Assembly: GCA_944389425.1 (NCBI GenBank)
Contig: CALXMH010000002.1
Coordinates: 1-64,000 of the forward strand
Direction: 5' to 3'
DNA: 64,000 nucleotides
DNA from: an uncultured Clostridia bacterium
GTDB taxonomy: Bacteria; Bacillota; Clostridia; TANB77; CAG-508
The notes under the pieces were generated by a model. It was given only the letters and a program-made list of their open reading frames with translations. It searched no databases and was not told the DNA's origin. Below, one piece after another: positions 9,436-18,867 of this stretch (position 1 is its first letter; the number at the start of each line of letters is the position of its first letter). The translations under genes were made by a program, and so were the position numbers.

Positions 9436-9441
9436 TATAAT
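9436..9441 (+). promoter_or_regulatory. Extended -10 promoter
   Basis: TGATATAAT gives an extended -10 element 31 bp before the start codon at 9473; no clear -35. Confidence 0.4.
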
Positions 9442-9472
9442 AATTAAAACTAAACGAAAGGGGAAGAAAAAT

Positions 9473-10621
9473 ATGGGCGAAAATAATGAAAAGCAAGAAA
9501 TTAAAATAGGACTAGGTACTTTTACAATTATTGTAATTTCAATGGTATTGCTAGTAGTTACAATATGTGGTGCAATTTATTTAAATCATGTTGCTACAGT
9601 TAATGATGAGTCAGCAAATAAAAATACAAATAGACATAGTAATATAAGTTCAGGAATAATAGGAACAAATAATTCTATAAACAATAATATTCAACAAACA
9701 GTAAAAATAGATATACCAAATACATATGCATTTACTTGCAAAAGTGTAATAGCAGGTAGCCAATACGACCTGGAAAACACCTTAGTTGCAATTGACAAAA
9801 ATACAGGGAATGAAACTCAGATAATTAAATTCCATTCAGGTGCATACGATTATGCAGATGGAAAATTGTATTTTTATGAAAATACTGCAAATTCATATCA
9901 TAGATTTTATGTTATAGACTTAGAAAAAGGAGTAGAACCAAGTGAAATTTATTCTTTTGAATATAAATATGGAACAACAGACAATTTAGAGTATTATAAC
10001 AATAAATTATATTATACTTTCAATGGAGAACTTTTATGCCTTAATTTATTAGATAATCATATAGAAAATGTTGCAATTGTAAAAAATTATATATTTAAAA
10101 TAGACAATGAAACAAACAAACTTTATTATGTTAACGACAAAGAAGAATTAACAGAAATGGATTTAACAACTAATGAAGAAAAAACAATAGATGTAAATGC
10201 AGGAGTAATAGAAGTAACAGATACTAAACTATTATATGCTAAAAGAGAAAATGTAGGAGAAGATACATACGAAACTTGGTATTGGTCATATGATTTAGCA
10301 ACAGGAAATAAATACAAAATAGTAGCGAGCTTTGAAGGTGAAGTAGGGAAAAGCGAAATATTAATGCACAATTCATCATATATATACCTAAATGGAGAAG
10401 GACAACTTTGCATAATAGATGAAAATGAAAATATGCAAACATTAACAGATGAAGGCAATTTTAGGGCATTAACAATACTTCCAAATAACAACATTCTTCT
10501 AGAAAGAAACGAAGGGCAAAATGGAATGGATGACTATAAAACATACACTTACAACATGGAAACAATGCAATTATTGCAAACATCAAATAATTATAGATAT
10601 GCATACACAAAATATATGTAA
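9473..10621 (+). CDS. Membrane-anchored beta-propeller-like protein (DUF5050-like)
   Basis: 382 aa. A single N-terminal transmembrane helix lies at about residues 14-38, with the rest outside. After a low-complexity Asn/Ser linker the protein has repeated strands of the type KLYFYEN, KLYYTFNGEL, KLYYVNDKEEL and YIYLNGEGQL, the pattern of TolB/DUF5050-type propellers seen in clostridial surface proteins. No catalytic motif is visible. Sixteen bases separate it from the next gene, so the mTERF-like genes may be in the same transcript. Confidence 0.6.
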   Translation: MGENNEKQEIKIGLGTFTIIVISMVLLVVTICGAIYLNHVATVNDESANKNTNRHSNISSGIIGTNNSINNNIQQTVKIDIPNTYAFTCKSVIAGSQYDLENTLVAIDKNTGNETQIIKFHSGAYDYADGKLYFYENTANSYHRFYVIDLEKGVEPSEIYSFEYKYGTTDNLEYYNNKLYYTFNGELLCLNLLDNHIENVAIVKNYIFKIDNETNKLYYVNDKEELTEMDLTTNEEKTIDVNAGVIEVTDTKLLYAKRENVGEDTYETWYWSYDLATGNKYKIVASFEGEVGKSEILMHNSSYIYLNGEGQLCIIDENENMQTLTDEGNFRALTILPNNNILLERNEGQNGMDDYKTYTYNMETMQLLQTSNNYRYAYTKYM

Positions 10622-10637
10622 AATAAGGGTAAAATAA

Positions 10638-11330
10638 ATGGAAGAAGTAAAAGATTTATTAAAAAAATTAGGATATAAAAAAGAAGAAATTGATAAAATA
10701 TTAAGTGAACATGCTGTAGTAACACTAACTCCAAGCACATTATTTAAGAAAATAAAAGAAAATTATGAATTTTTTATAAACCAAGGTTATAGCAAAACAG
10801 ATATAATAAATATGACAAAAACGTCGCCAGCAATGTATAGTTATAGCATACAAAACTTAGAAGATAAAATAGAGGAACTAGTAAAATTAGGTTATGATAA
10901 AGAAAACATAGTAAAACTTACAAAAGCTTCTCCTGAAATATATAGCTACAGCACAAATAAACTCCAACAAAAATTAGAGTTTTATAACAGTATCGGTTTG
11001 CATAATATAATAATAAAAAGACCTAAAAATTTAATGCAAAGTGTAGAACTAAGTTATGCAAGGTATATGTTTTATAAAGAAAATGGAATAAACATAGATG
11101 AAACAAATTTTAAGAAACTATTTGATAGCGAGCAAAGATTTAAAACAAAATATAAAATAACTAAAAGTGAATTACTATCAAAATATGATTACAAAAAATA
11201 TTTGGAAGGAAAAAACACCCAAGAGCTCGGAAAAGAAACACTAAAAGAACTAAATGATATAGAGTATATAAATGAAACTGAAAAAGAAATAGAAAAACAA
11301 GAAAAAAACATAGAAAAAACAAGAGAATAG
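10638..11330 (+). CDS. mTERF-like helical repeat protein, short paralog
   Basis: 230 aa. The N-terminal cap (KLGYKKEEIDKIL) is followed by about two mTERF-like units (QGYSKTDIINMTKTSPAMY and LGYDKENIVKLTKASPEIY). A C-terminal domain (QKLEFYNSIGL, then SYARYMFYKENGINIDET and LFDSEQRFKTKYKITKSEL) is shared almost word for word with the long paralog at 11847. It therefore looks like the same protein with fewer repeats. mTERF repeats form solenoids that bind nucleic acid in organelles; the bacterial role is unknown. It probably is a cytoplasmic protein of this unusual family. Confidence 0.6.
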   Translation: MEEVKDLLKKLGYKKEEIDKILSEHAVVTLTPSTLFKKIKENYEFFINQGYSKTDIINMTKTSPAMYSYSIQNLEDKIEELVKLGYDKENIVKLTKASPEIYSYSTNKLQQKLEFYNSIGLHNIIIKRPKNLMQSVELSYARYMFYKENGINIDETNFKKLFDSEQRFKTKYKITKSELLSKYDYKKYLEGKNTQELGKETLKELNDIEYINETEKEIEKQEKNIEKTRE

Positions 11331-11391
11331 AAATCCTAAATATTATTAGAAGCAAGTTTTTAGTAATCACATAAAAAAGGAGAAAATTAAA

Positions 11392-11832
11392 GTGGAGAAA
11401 AACATAGAATATGCAAATGCATACAGCGAAGTATTAGAAATATTAAAATATATACCAAAAGAGGATTATAATAAAATACCAAAAGAAAAAATAAAATTAT
11501 TTGAAACGAATTCTAATAAAAATAATCAATTTAAATATAATCAACTACTTACATTAGAAGAACAAAATGTTTCAAAAAGAGCAAGAGCCATAATTGCAAT
11601 TTTATTTAAAAATTACTGGGCAACAGAAAAACAAAAACAAATAATACAGCAAAAAGCAAAACAAGATATAATGCAACTAGAAAAAGAAAAACAAGAAAAA
11701 TATAACGCGCAAGAATTATTCAAAACCAAACCTATGCAACAACAAGAAATAAAACAAGATATAGTAGAATACAAAGAAAACATTTTAAAAAGATTTATAA
11801 GAAAAATAAAAATATTTTTAAAGATGAAGTAG
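11392..11832 (+). CDS. Conserved hypothetical clostridial protein
   Basis: 146 aa from a GTG start preceded by AAAAGGAG. The N-terminal part (EVLEILKYIPKEDYNKIPKEKIKLFE, quoted here only in part) and the LTLEEQNVSKRARAIIAIL block match a small family that I recall from Clostridia, of unknown function. The C-terminal half is a charged coiled coil ending in a basic patch. It lies between the two mTERF-like genes. Confidence 0.6.
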   Translation: MEKNIEYANAYSEVLEILKYIPKEDYNKIPKEKIKLFETNSNKNNQFKYNQLLTLEEQNVSKRARAIIAILFKNYWATEKQKQIIQQKAKQDIMQLEKEKQEKYNAQELFKTKPMQQQEIKQDIVEYKENILKRFIRKIKIFLKMK

Positions 11833-11846
11833 GGAAAGGTAGCTAA

Positions 11847-13895
11847 ATGGAAAAAATAAAAAGAAAATTAGAAACACTAGGATACACACCAGAAAAAATT
11901 GAAAAAATAATAAACTCATATAGTTTAGAAAAATTTGAAACAAATACATTAATAAATAAAATCGATGAAAATTATGAGTTTTTATTAGAACTAGGTTATA
12001 GTAAATCAGATATATTAAGAATGACAGAAGTATTACCAGCAATATACAGTTATAGCATAGAAAATATGCAAAATAAAATAGAATATATGCAAAAATTAGG
12101 ATACAGTAATGAAGATATACTAAAAATAACAAAAAAATTACCAGGCATATACGGACAAAGCATAAAAAACCTAGAAAATAAAATAGAATACATGAAGAAA
12201 TTAGGTTACAGTAGAGAAGACATACTAAAAATGTCAAAAAGATTTCCACAAATATATAGCTATAGTATAGAAAATTTAGAAAATAAAATAGAATACATGA
12301 AAAAATTAGGATATAGCAGAGAAGATATACTAAAAATAACAAAAAAATCTCCACAAATATATAGTTATAGCATAGAAAATATGCAAAATAAGATAGAAGA
12401 TATGAAAAAACTAGGATATAGTATAGAAGATATAATAAAAATGACAAAAACATTACCTGCTATATATGCTTATAGCATAGAAAATATGCAAAATAAAATA
12501 AAAGATATGGAAAAATTGGGATATAGCAGAGAAGACATTTTAAAAATGACCAAAGATTCACCAGGGTTATATGGTCAGAGCATAGAAAATATAGTAAGAA
12601 AAATAGAATATATGGAGAAAATAGGTTATACCAAAGAGGACATACTAAAAATGACAGAGAAAATGCCAACTATATATACTATAAGTGAAGAAACTATATC
12701 TAATAAGATAGAAGACATGAAAAAAATGGGATACAATATGGAAAAAATATTAAAAATGACCAAGACATTTCCAGCAATTTATAGCTATAAAATTGAAAGT
12801 ATGGAACAAAAAATGAGCGAAATGGAAAAATTAGGGTACAGCAGGGAAAATTTAATAAAAATGGCCGGAAAATTACCATATAGCCAAAGTACTGAACACA
12901 TACAAAGAAAAATAGAAGAAATAGAAAAACTAGGTTATACAAGGGAAGATGTAATAAAATTAGGTAAAATGTCGCCAGCAATTTATACCTATAAAATAGA
13001 AAGTATGAAACAAAAAATAGAAGAAATGGAAAAACTAGGCTATACAAAGGAAGATATTCTAAAAATAACAAAAAGATTACCATCAATATATGGTTACAGT
13101 ATAGAGAATATAGAAAATAAAATAGAAGAAATGAAAAAAATAGGATATAGCAGAGAAGATATTGTAAAAATGACAAAAGCATCGCCGACAATATATAGTC
13201 AAAGTATAGAACATATAACAAATAAAATAGAAGAAATGAAAAAAATAGGATATAGTAGAGAAGATATTGTAAAAATGACAAAGAATGCACCAACAATATA
13301 TAGTCAAAGTATAGAACATATAAAAAATAAAATAGAAGGCATAGAAAAGCTAGGATATAGCAGAGAAGAAGTAATACAAATGACAAAAACGATGCCAACC
13401 ATCTTTGGACAAGCAATAGAAAGTATGAAAAATAAAATCGAAGAATTAAAAGGATTAGGATATACAAGAGAAGAAATACTAAAAATGACAAAAACAGAAC
13501 CCGCAATATATACTTATAATATAGAAAGGACTAAACAAAAATTAAAGTTCTATAATTCAATAGGATTACATTCAATGACTGTTAATGATCCAAAACAACT
13601 AATGCAAAGCATAGAATTAAGTTATGCAAGATATATGTTTTATAAAGAAAATGGAATAAATATAGATGAAACAAATTATAAAAAATTATTTGATAGCGAG
13701 CAAAGATTTAAAACAAAATACAAAATAACCAAGAGTGAATTATTATCTAAATATAATTATCAAGAACATGTGATTGCAAAAAGTACGCAAGAACTAGGAA
13801 AAGAAACAATAAATGAACAAAGTGATACACAATATATAAGAGAAACAGAAAAAGAAATGGAAATACAAGAAAGAAACATTGAAAAAACGAGGTGA
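11847..13895 (+). CDS. mTERF-like repeat protein with 14 tandem units
   Basis: 682 aa. An N-terminal cap (about residues 1-75) is followed by fourteen units of 35 aa (one of 33), residues about 76-563, with consensus NKIEYMKKLGYSREDILKM then a K-x-x-P-x-IY-x-x-SIENM tail. The C-terminal domain is shared with the short paralog at 10638. Most units differ at the same few places: the residues around the proline and those after the Tyr. Helical units with LGY-S-x-E-DI and a conserved proline match the mTERF motif, a nucleic-acid-binding solenoid in mitochondria and plastids. No signal peptide is seen. Near-identical DNA units point to recent expansion. Function unknown; sequence-specific RNA or DNA binding is inferred. 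Confidence 0.65.
   Translation: MEKIKRKLETLGYTPEKIEKIINSYSLEKFETNTLINKIDENYEFLLELGYSKSDILRMTEVLPAIYSYSIENMQNKIEYMQKLGYSNEDILKITKKLPGIYGQSIKNLENKIEYMKKLGYSREDILKMSKRFPQIYSYSIENLENKIEYMKKLGYSREDILKITKKSPQIYSYSIENMQNKIEDMKKLGYSIEDIIKMTKTLPAIYAYSIENMQNKIKDMEKLGYSREDILKMTKDSPGLYGQSIENIVRKIEYMEKIGYTKEDILKMTEKMPTIYTISEETISNKIEDMKKMGYNMEKILKMTKTFPAIYSYKIESMEQKMSEMEKLGYSRENLIKMAGKLPYSQSTEHIQRKIEEIEKLGYTREDVIKLGKMSPAIYTYKIESMKQKIEEMEKLGYTKEDILKITKRLPSIYGYSIENIENKIEEMKKIGYSREDIVKMTKASPTIYSQSIEHITNKIEEMKKIGYSREDIVKMTKNAPTIYSQSIEHIKNKIEGIEKLGYSREEVIQMTKTMPTIFGQAIESMKNKIEELKGLGYTREEILKMTKTEPAIYTYNIERTKQKLKFYNSIGLHSMTVNDPKQLMQSIELSYARYMFYKENGINIDETNYKKLFDSEQRFKTKYKITKSELLSKYNYQEHVIAKSTQELGKETINEQSDTQYIRETEKEMEIQERNIEKTR
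12072..13535 (+). repeat. 105-bp tandem coding repeats (14 units)
   Basis: In-frame 105-bp units within the mTERF-like gene. The pair around 13124-13334 is almost identical, while outer units are more diverged. One unit, near 12814-12912, is two codons shorter. Such arrays can gain or lose units by recombination. Confidence 0.9.
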
Positions 13896-13958
13896 TTTAA
13901 AGCGAATTTTGCCAATTATATAAAAATAACATAAATGAGCTAATGTAAACTAAAACTA

Positions 13959-13987
13959 TTGACAAAAAGTATAAAATGTTGTAATAT
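13959..13987 (+). promoter_or_regulatory. thrS promoter
   Basis: TTGACA at 13959-13964 and TAATAT at 13982-13987 with a 17-bp spacer, directly before the T-box leader. Confidence 0.8.
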
Positions 13988-13989
13988 TA

Positions 13990-14217
13990 TTAAAGACGTT
14001 GAAGAGACAAAGTAAAATAAAGGTTGTTTAAAGAGAGGGGAAGTCATAGGCTGAAAGCTAACCTAAATAAACATATTTGAAAAACTAACTCGGAGTCTTC
14101 TATGAAAGTAGACGTTGATTACGTTATAATCATAAAATGAAGTAAAATTTAGGGTGGAACCGTAAGATATATCTTACCCCTATATAGGTAAAAATACCTG
14201 TATAGGGGTATTTTTAT
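13990..14217 (+). promoter_or_regulatory. T-box leader of thrS
   Basis: The T-box core AGGGTGGAACCG is at 14151-14162. It is followed by a strong terminator stem (ACCCCTATATAGGTA pairing with TACCTGTATAGGGGT) and a T run to 14217. Uncharged tRNA binding would favour the antiterminator. The downstream gene implies a threonine specifier; I did not fix the specifier codon. Confidence 0.88.
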
Positions 14218-14242
14218 TTAGAAGTTTAAAGGAGGAATAAAA

Positions 14243-16147
14243 ATGATAAAAATTACTTTAAAAGATGGTTCAGTAATGGAAGTAGAAAAAGGAACTTCTG
14301 TATTGGATGTTGCTAAAAAAATTAGTGAAGGGTTAGCAAGAGTAGCAATGTGCGGACTTGTAAACGGAGAAGTAAAGGATTTAAGATATGAGTTAAACGA
14401 AGATTCTGAATTAAATATTTGCACATTTGACAGTTTAGAAGGAAAAAAAGCTTACTGGCATACAACATCACATATCTTAGCACAAGCTGTAAAAAGATTG
14501 TATCCAGATGTAAAACTAGCAATTGGTCCATCGATAGATAATGGATTCTATTACGACTTTGATACAGAAATGACATTTACACCAGAAATACTAGAAAAAC
14601 TAGAAGCAGAAATGGCAAAAATTATAAAAGAAGATTTAGAAATAAAGAAATTTACTTTGCCAAGAGATGAAGCAATTAAATTTATGAAAGATAAAGCAGA
14701 AGATTATAAAGTAGAATTAATAGAAGACTTACCAGAAGGAGAAGAAATATCTTTTTACGAGCAAGGTGAATTTGTTGACTTATGTGCAGGACCACATTTA
14801 ATGTCAACAGGTAAAGTAAAATCTATAAAATTACAACATGTATCAGGAGCGTATTGGAGAGGAAATGAAAACAATAAAATGCTACAAAGAATTTATGGTA
14901 TTTCTTTCCCTAAAAAATCAGAACTAGATAGCTATTTAGAAATGTTAGAAGAAGCTAAAAAAAGAGACCACAAAAAACTTGGAAAACAATTAGAGCTATT
15001 TATGATAGCACCAGAAGGACCAGGATTCCCATTTTTCTTACCAAAAGGTATGGTACTAAGAAATATACTAGAAGATTTTTGGAGAAATATTCATAAAGAA
15101 AATGGATATCAAGAAATAAAAACACCAGTAATATTAAATGAAGAATTATGGCATCGTTCAGGGCATTGGGATCACTATAAAGAAAACATGTATACAACCA
15201 AAATAGATGATGTAGATTATGGAATAAAACCAATGAACTGCCCAGGTGGTATGCTTGTATACAAAAACAAAATGCATTCATATAGAGAGCTTCCAATAAG
15301 AGCAGGAGAATTAGGATTGGTACACAGACACGAAAAATCTGGTGAACTAAATGGATTATTTAGAGTAAGATGTTTTACACAAGATGATGCACATATATTC
15401 TGCTTACCAACACAAATAGAAAGCGAAATCTCTAATTTAATGAAATTAATAGATACAGTATATAGTATATTTGGATTTGATTACACAGTAGAATTATCTA
15501 CAAGACCAGAAGATTCAATGGGATCTGATGAAGAATGGGAACTTGCTGAAAATTCACTAAAAAAAGCATTAGAAAGTCAAGGAGTACCATATAAAATTAA
15601 TGAAGGAGATGGAGCTTTTTACGGACCAAAAATAGATTTCCATATAAAAGATTGTTTAGGACGTGAATGGCAATGTGGTACAATACAATTAGATTTCCAA
15701 ATGCCAGAAAGATTTGACTTAACATATATTGGTGAAGATGGAGAAAAACACAGACCAGTTATGCTTCACAGAGTAATTTTTGGAAGCATAGAAAGATTTA
15801 TAGGAATATTAATAGAACATTATGCAGGAGCATTCCCAGTTTGGCTTGCCCCAGTTCAAGTAAAAATATTACCAATAGCAGATGCACATGTTGAATATGC
15901 TAAAAAATTACAAGAAGAATTTTCTAAAAAAGGAATAAGAGTAGAACTAGATGATAGAGAAGAAAAAATAGGTTATAAAATTCGTGAAGCACAACTTGAA
16001 AAGGTACCATATATGGCAGTAGTAGGAGATAAGGAAATAGCAGCAAATGCAATTGGGCTACGTTCAAGAACAGATGGAGATTTAGGACAAATTAGTATAG
16101 AAGATTTTGAAAAGAAAGTAAATGAAGAAGTAAAAAGTTTTAAATAG
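14243..16147 (+). CDS. thrS: Threonyl-tRNA synthetase
   Basis: 634 aa, normal length. Charges tRNA-Thr in the cytoplasm. The N-terminal TGS domain begins MIKITLKDGSVMEVEKGTSV. The editing domain has the HTTSHILAQ zinc-site motif, and FVDLCAGPHL belongs to the second half of that site. The class II catalytic core follows, with PMNCPGGMLVYK (zinc-binding Cys) and HRHEKSGELNGLFRVR. The anticodon-binding domain lies at the end (ILPIADAHVEYA). It is controlled by the T-box upstream. Arginine is almost all AGA; there is no in-frame CGG. Confidence 0.98.
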   Translation: MIKITLKDGSVMEVEKGTSVLDVAKKISEGLARVAMCGLVNGEVKDLRYELNEDSELNICTFDSLEGKKAYWHTTSHILAQAVKRLYPDVKLAIGPSIDNGFYYDFDTEMTFTPEILEKLEAEMAKIIKEDLEIKKFTLPRDEAIKFMKDKAEDYKVELIEDLPEGEEISFYEQGEFVDLCAGPHLMSTGKVKSIKLQHVSGAYWRGNENNKMLQRIYGISFPKKSELDSYLEMLEEAKKRDHKKLGKQLELFMIAPEGPGFPFFLPKGMVLRNILEDFWRNIHKENGYQEIKTPVILNEELWHRSGHWDHYKENMYTTKIDDVDYGIKPMNCPGGMLVYKNKMHSYRELPIRAGELGLVHRHEKSGELNGLFRVRCFTQDDAHIFCLPTQIESEISNLMKLIDTVYSIFGFDYTVELSTRPEDSMGSDEEWELAENSLKKALESQGVPYKINEGDGAFYGPKIDFHIKDCLGREWQCGTIQLDFQMPERFDLTYIGEDGEKHRPVMLHRVIFGSIERFIGILIEHYAGAFPVWLAPVQVKILPIADAHVEYAKKLQEEFSKKGIRVELDDREEKIGYKIREAQLEKVPYMAVVGDKEIAANAIGLRSRTDGDLGQISIEDFEKKVNEEVKSFK

Positions 16148-16214
16148 AAATTTGATTTATCTTAAAAAAAGTAGTATAATAAAAGCATAATACTTATTAA
16201 GGGGGTTGTACCAT

Positions 16215-16637
16215 ATGAAAACACAAGGTACACGGGCTTTTTGCTTCGAAGAAGAGGTAGGTGTAATTGTAGAAGGGCAGTTTTATCCAATTAAATTTGA
16301 ACCAATCAGATTTATGCGGATAATTGTAAAATTAATGCATAAAAAAGATTATGTAACTGCCGACTTGCTTTTAAAAGATGCAATTATGGAATACTCTTCT
16401 GCAACAATGCTCTCTAAAATTTTTAAAACGAAAAATCTTTCAGACAGTTTGTTCTACATGAAGTGGAGAAATTTGATAAGGAGAAATAAAAAATTCTATC
16501 AAAAAGAACAAATTCTTCAAAAGAAAAGAATGGAATGGCATGAAAGTAAAAAAAGAGGGCAAATGGAAGGAGCAGTTGTAAGAGAAGCAAGAAGAGAATC
16601 CTTTAAAAGGACTCTAAAAAGAATTGCACAATATTAA
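16215..16637 (+). CDS. Hypothetical basic protein, 140 aa
   Basis: The start is ATG 16215, nine bases after AAGGGGG. No family is recognised. The N-terminal half reads like a small beta domain (VGVIVEGQFYPIKFEPIRF) and the second half is a long, highly basic helix rich in Lys and Arg (MEWHESKKRGQ, REARRESFKRTLKRI), so nucleic-acid contact is possible. Two in-frame CGG codons (T-CGG-A and M-CGG-I) must be read as arginine, since both +1 frames stop within nine codons. The codon style differs from the neighbours. Confidence 0.6.
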   Translation: MKTQGTRAFCFEEEVGVIVEGQFYPIKFEPIRFMRIIVKLMHKKDYVTADLLLKDAIMEYSSATMLSKIFKTKNLSDSLFYMKWRNLIRRNKKFYQKEQILQKKRMEWHESKKRGQMEGAVVREARRESFKRTLKRIAQY

Positions 16638-16643
16638 AACCCC

Positions 16644-16676
16644 AAAAAGGAATATTCGCATGAATATTCCTTTTTT
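16644..16676 (+). terminator. Terminator
   Basis: AAAAAGGAATATTC pairs with GAATATTCCTTTTT around a GCAT loop. Confidence 0.9.
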
Positions 16677-16784
16677 ACTTAAAAAAATTAATAAATTCTT
16701 AATTAATTTTCAAAAATTGTTTCCAATTTACAATAATATATGATAGAATATACGAAACAAAATAAATTAAAGGAGAGTGTAACA

Positions 16785-17498
16785 TTGGCTGAAAAGTTGA
16801 AATACAAAAAAATACTTTTAAAGCTAAGTGGAGAAGCACTGGCTGGAAGTAAAAAAAGTGGTATAGACTCAGAAATTGTAGGCAAAATTTGTGAACAGAT
16901 AAAAGTTATTAAAGATTTAGGTGTAGAGCTTGCAATAGTAGTTGGAGGAGGAAATTTTTGGAGAGGCAGATATGGTGAAACAATAGAGAGGACTACATCT
17001 GATTATATGGGAATGCTTGCAACAGCAATAAATGCACTTGCTATACAATCTGAATTAGAATCAAGAGGGCTAGAAACAAGAGTGCAAACAGCTATTGAAA
17101 TGAAAGAAGTTGCAGAACCATATATTAGAAGAAGAGCGATGAATCATTTAAATAAGGACAGAATTGTAATATTTGCATGTGGAACTGGTAATCCTTATTT
17201 TTCAACAGATACAACAGCAGCATTAAGAGCAGCAGAAATAGAAGCCGATGCAATTTTATTTGCAAAAACGGTAGACGGAGTTTATACAGCAGATCCTAAA
17301 ATAGATAAGACAGCAAAAAGATATGATAGATTAACATATATGGATTTACTAGAAAAGAAATTAAAAGTAATAGATTCAACAGCAACATCATTATGTATGG
17401 ACAACAACATACCACTTGTAGTATTTGCAATGGATGACCCAGACAATATAATTAAAATTGTCAAAGGCGAAAGAGTAGGTACAATAATAGAAAATTAG
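16785..17498 (+). CDS. pyrH: UMP kinase
   Basis: 237 aa from a TTG start at 16785, chosen because AAAGGAGAG lies just upstream and [18 protein letters not shown] is the usual N-terminus; an in-frame ATG at 16740 lacks a binding site. It phosphorylates UMP to UDP, feeding RNA and cell-wall precursors. The amino-acid kinase fold motifs are [19 protein letters not shown] and [11 protein letters not shown]. It heads the classic pyrH-frr-uppS-cdsA-rseP run; 12 bases separate it from frr. Confidence 0.97.
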   Translation: MAEKLKYKKILLKLSGEALAGSKKSGIDSEIVGKICEQIKVIKDLGVELAIVVGGGNFWRGRYGETIERTTSDYMGMLATAINALAIQSELESRGLETRVQTAIEMKEVAEPYIRRRAMNHLNKDRIVIFACGTGNPYFSTDTTAALRAAEIEADAILFAKTVDGVYTADPKIDKTAKRYDRLTYMDLLEKKLKVIDSTATSLCMDNNIPLVVFAMDDPDNIIKIVKGERVGTIIEN

Positions 17499-17510
17499 GA
17501 GGAATTTAAA

Positions 17511-18062
17511 ATGTCAGATTATTTAGAAGTTAAAGAAAAAATGGAGAAAACGATAAGTGTATATAAGGAAAACTTATCTGAAATTAGAGCAGGTAGAGCT
17601 AACCCGGCAATATTAAACAAAATTAAAGTAGATTATTATGGTGTACCAACACCAATAACACAACTTGCAGGAGTTTCAGTTCCAGAAGCTAGACTTATAG
17701 TAATACAACCATGGGATGCAAGTGTACTAAAAGAAATAGAAAAGGAAATATTAAAATCAGATATTGGAATAAATCCAAATAATGATGGAAAAGTTATAAG
17801 ATTAGTATTTCCAGAACTTAATGAAGAAAGAAGAAAAGAATTAGTAAAAGAAATTAAAAAAATTGCAGAAGAAGCAAAAGTATCAATAAGGTCAATTAGA
17901 AGAGATGGAATAGATGAATATAAATCAATGCAAAAGGAAAGCTTAATTACAGAAGACGAATTAAAAAAAGCAGAAGATGATATTCAAAAAATTACTGATT
18001 CAAAAATAAGTGAAATAGATGAAATACTTGCAAGCAAAGAAAAAGAAGTTATGTCGGTATAG
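17511..18062 (+). CDS. frr: Ribosome recycling factor
   Basis: 183 aa, standard length. With EF-G it splits post-termination ribosomes. The signatures are RAGRANPAILNKI, VDYYGVPTPI and the basic C-terminal block RSIRRDGIDEYK. It directly follows pyrH with an AGGAGG site in the 12-bp gap. If +1 frameshifting at CGG is real, ribosome release and recycling factors of this organism are relevant, but nothing odd is visible in this protein. Confidence 0.97.
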   Translation: MSDYLEVKEKMEKTISVYKENLSEIRAGRANPAILNKIKVDYYGVPTPITQLAGVSVPEARLIVIQPWDASVLKEIEKEILKSDIGINPNNDGKVIRLVFPELNEERRKELVKEIKKIAEEAKVSIRSIRRDGIDEYKSMQKESLITEDELKKAEDDIQKITDSKISEIDEILASKEKEVMSV

Positions 18063-18129
18063 TTGAATAAAAAAGTAAATATATATATGATTAGAAGATA
18101 TAATCTATATAAGTATTAAAGGAGAAACA

Positions 18130-18849
18130 ATGGAAGGAAAAGTTGATTTTAATAATTTACCTGAACATATAGCAATAATAATGGATGGAAATAGGAGATG
18201 GGCAAAACAAAGAGGGATGGACCCAAAACTTGGACATAAAGAAGGAGTAAAAGCTTTGGAAAACATTGCTCTATATGCAAATAAAATAGGATTAAAATAT
18301 TTAACTGTTTATGCATTTTCAACAGAAAATTGGAAAAGAGCAGAAGACGAAGTAGGAGCTTTAATGATTCTTTTACAAACATATTTAGATAAATTTAGTA
18401 AAAAAGCAGAATCTGAAAATATAAAAATTAAAGTTTTAGGTGATATCGAAGTTTTAAATCCAGGACTAAAAAATCAGATAAAAGAATCTATTGAAAGAAC
18501 AAAAAATAATACAGGGCTTACGTTAAATATTGCATTTAACTATGGAGGAAGAGCAGAAATTATAAGAGCTACAAAAGAACTTGCAAAAAGTGTAAAAGAA
18601 AACAAATTGAATATAGATGATATTAATGAACAAGAATTTGAAAAATTATTATATACAGCAGGTCAGCCTGAACCAGACTTGCTAATAAGAACAGGTGGAG
18701 AACTTAGAATAAGCAATTTCTTACCATGGCAAATAGTATATTCTGAATTTTACTTTACAGATAAATATTGGCCAGAATTTGATGATAATGCGTTATTAGA
18801 AGCAATATATGAATTTCAAAAAAGAAATAGAAGATTTGGAGCAAAATAG
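18130..18849 (+). CDS. uppS: Undecaprenyl diphosphate synthase
   Basis: 239 aa. Builds the C55 lipid carrier for peptidoglycan and surface polysaccharides by cis-prenyl condensation. The IIMDGNRRWAKQRG motif with the catalytic Asp, the YAFSTENWKR block and the C-terminal RTGGELRISNFLPWQ are all present. AAAGGAG precedes the ATG. It lies upstream of cdsA by 18 nt. Its product would supply the polysaccharide cluster at 43-55 kb. Confidence 0.97.
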   Translation: MEGKVDFNNLPEHIAIIMDGNRRWAKQRGMDPKLGHKEGVKALENIALYANKIGLKYLTVYAFSTENWKRAEDEVGALMILLQTYLDKFSKKAESENIKIKVLGDIEVLNPGLKNQIKESIERTKNNTGLTLNIAFNYGGRAEIIRATKELAKSVKENKLNIDDINEQEFEKLLYTAGQPEPDLLIRTGGELRISNFLPWQIVYSEFYFTDKYWPEFDDNALLEAIYEFQKRNRRFGAK

Positions 18850-18867
18850 TCTGAAAGGAGAATAACT

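Noticed and set aside
11818-13506. Long Leu/Phe-rich minus-strand open frames opposite the mTERF-like genes
   Set aside because: Antisense shadows of AT-rich repeats; no binding sites, and composition mirrors the plus-strand codons.
12072-13535. CRISPR array
   Set aside because: The regular 105-bp repeats are in-frame coding units of a helical repeat protein, with no spacers and no cas genes.
16215-16637. Further CGG frameshift at 16233 and 16317
   Set aside because: Skipping the C leads to a stop after eight codons and at once, respectively; the zero frame continues to a good end, so CGG is arginine here.
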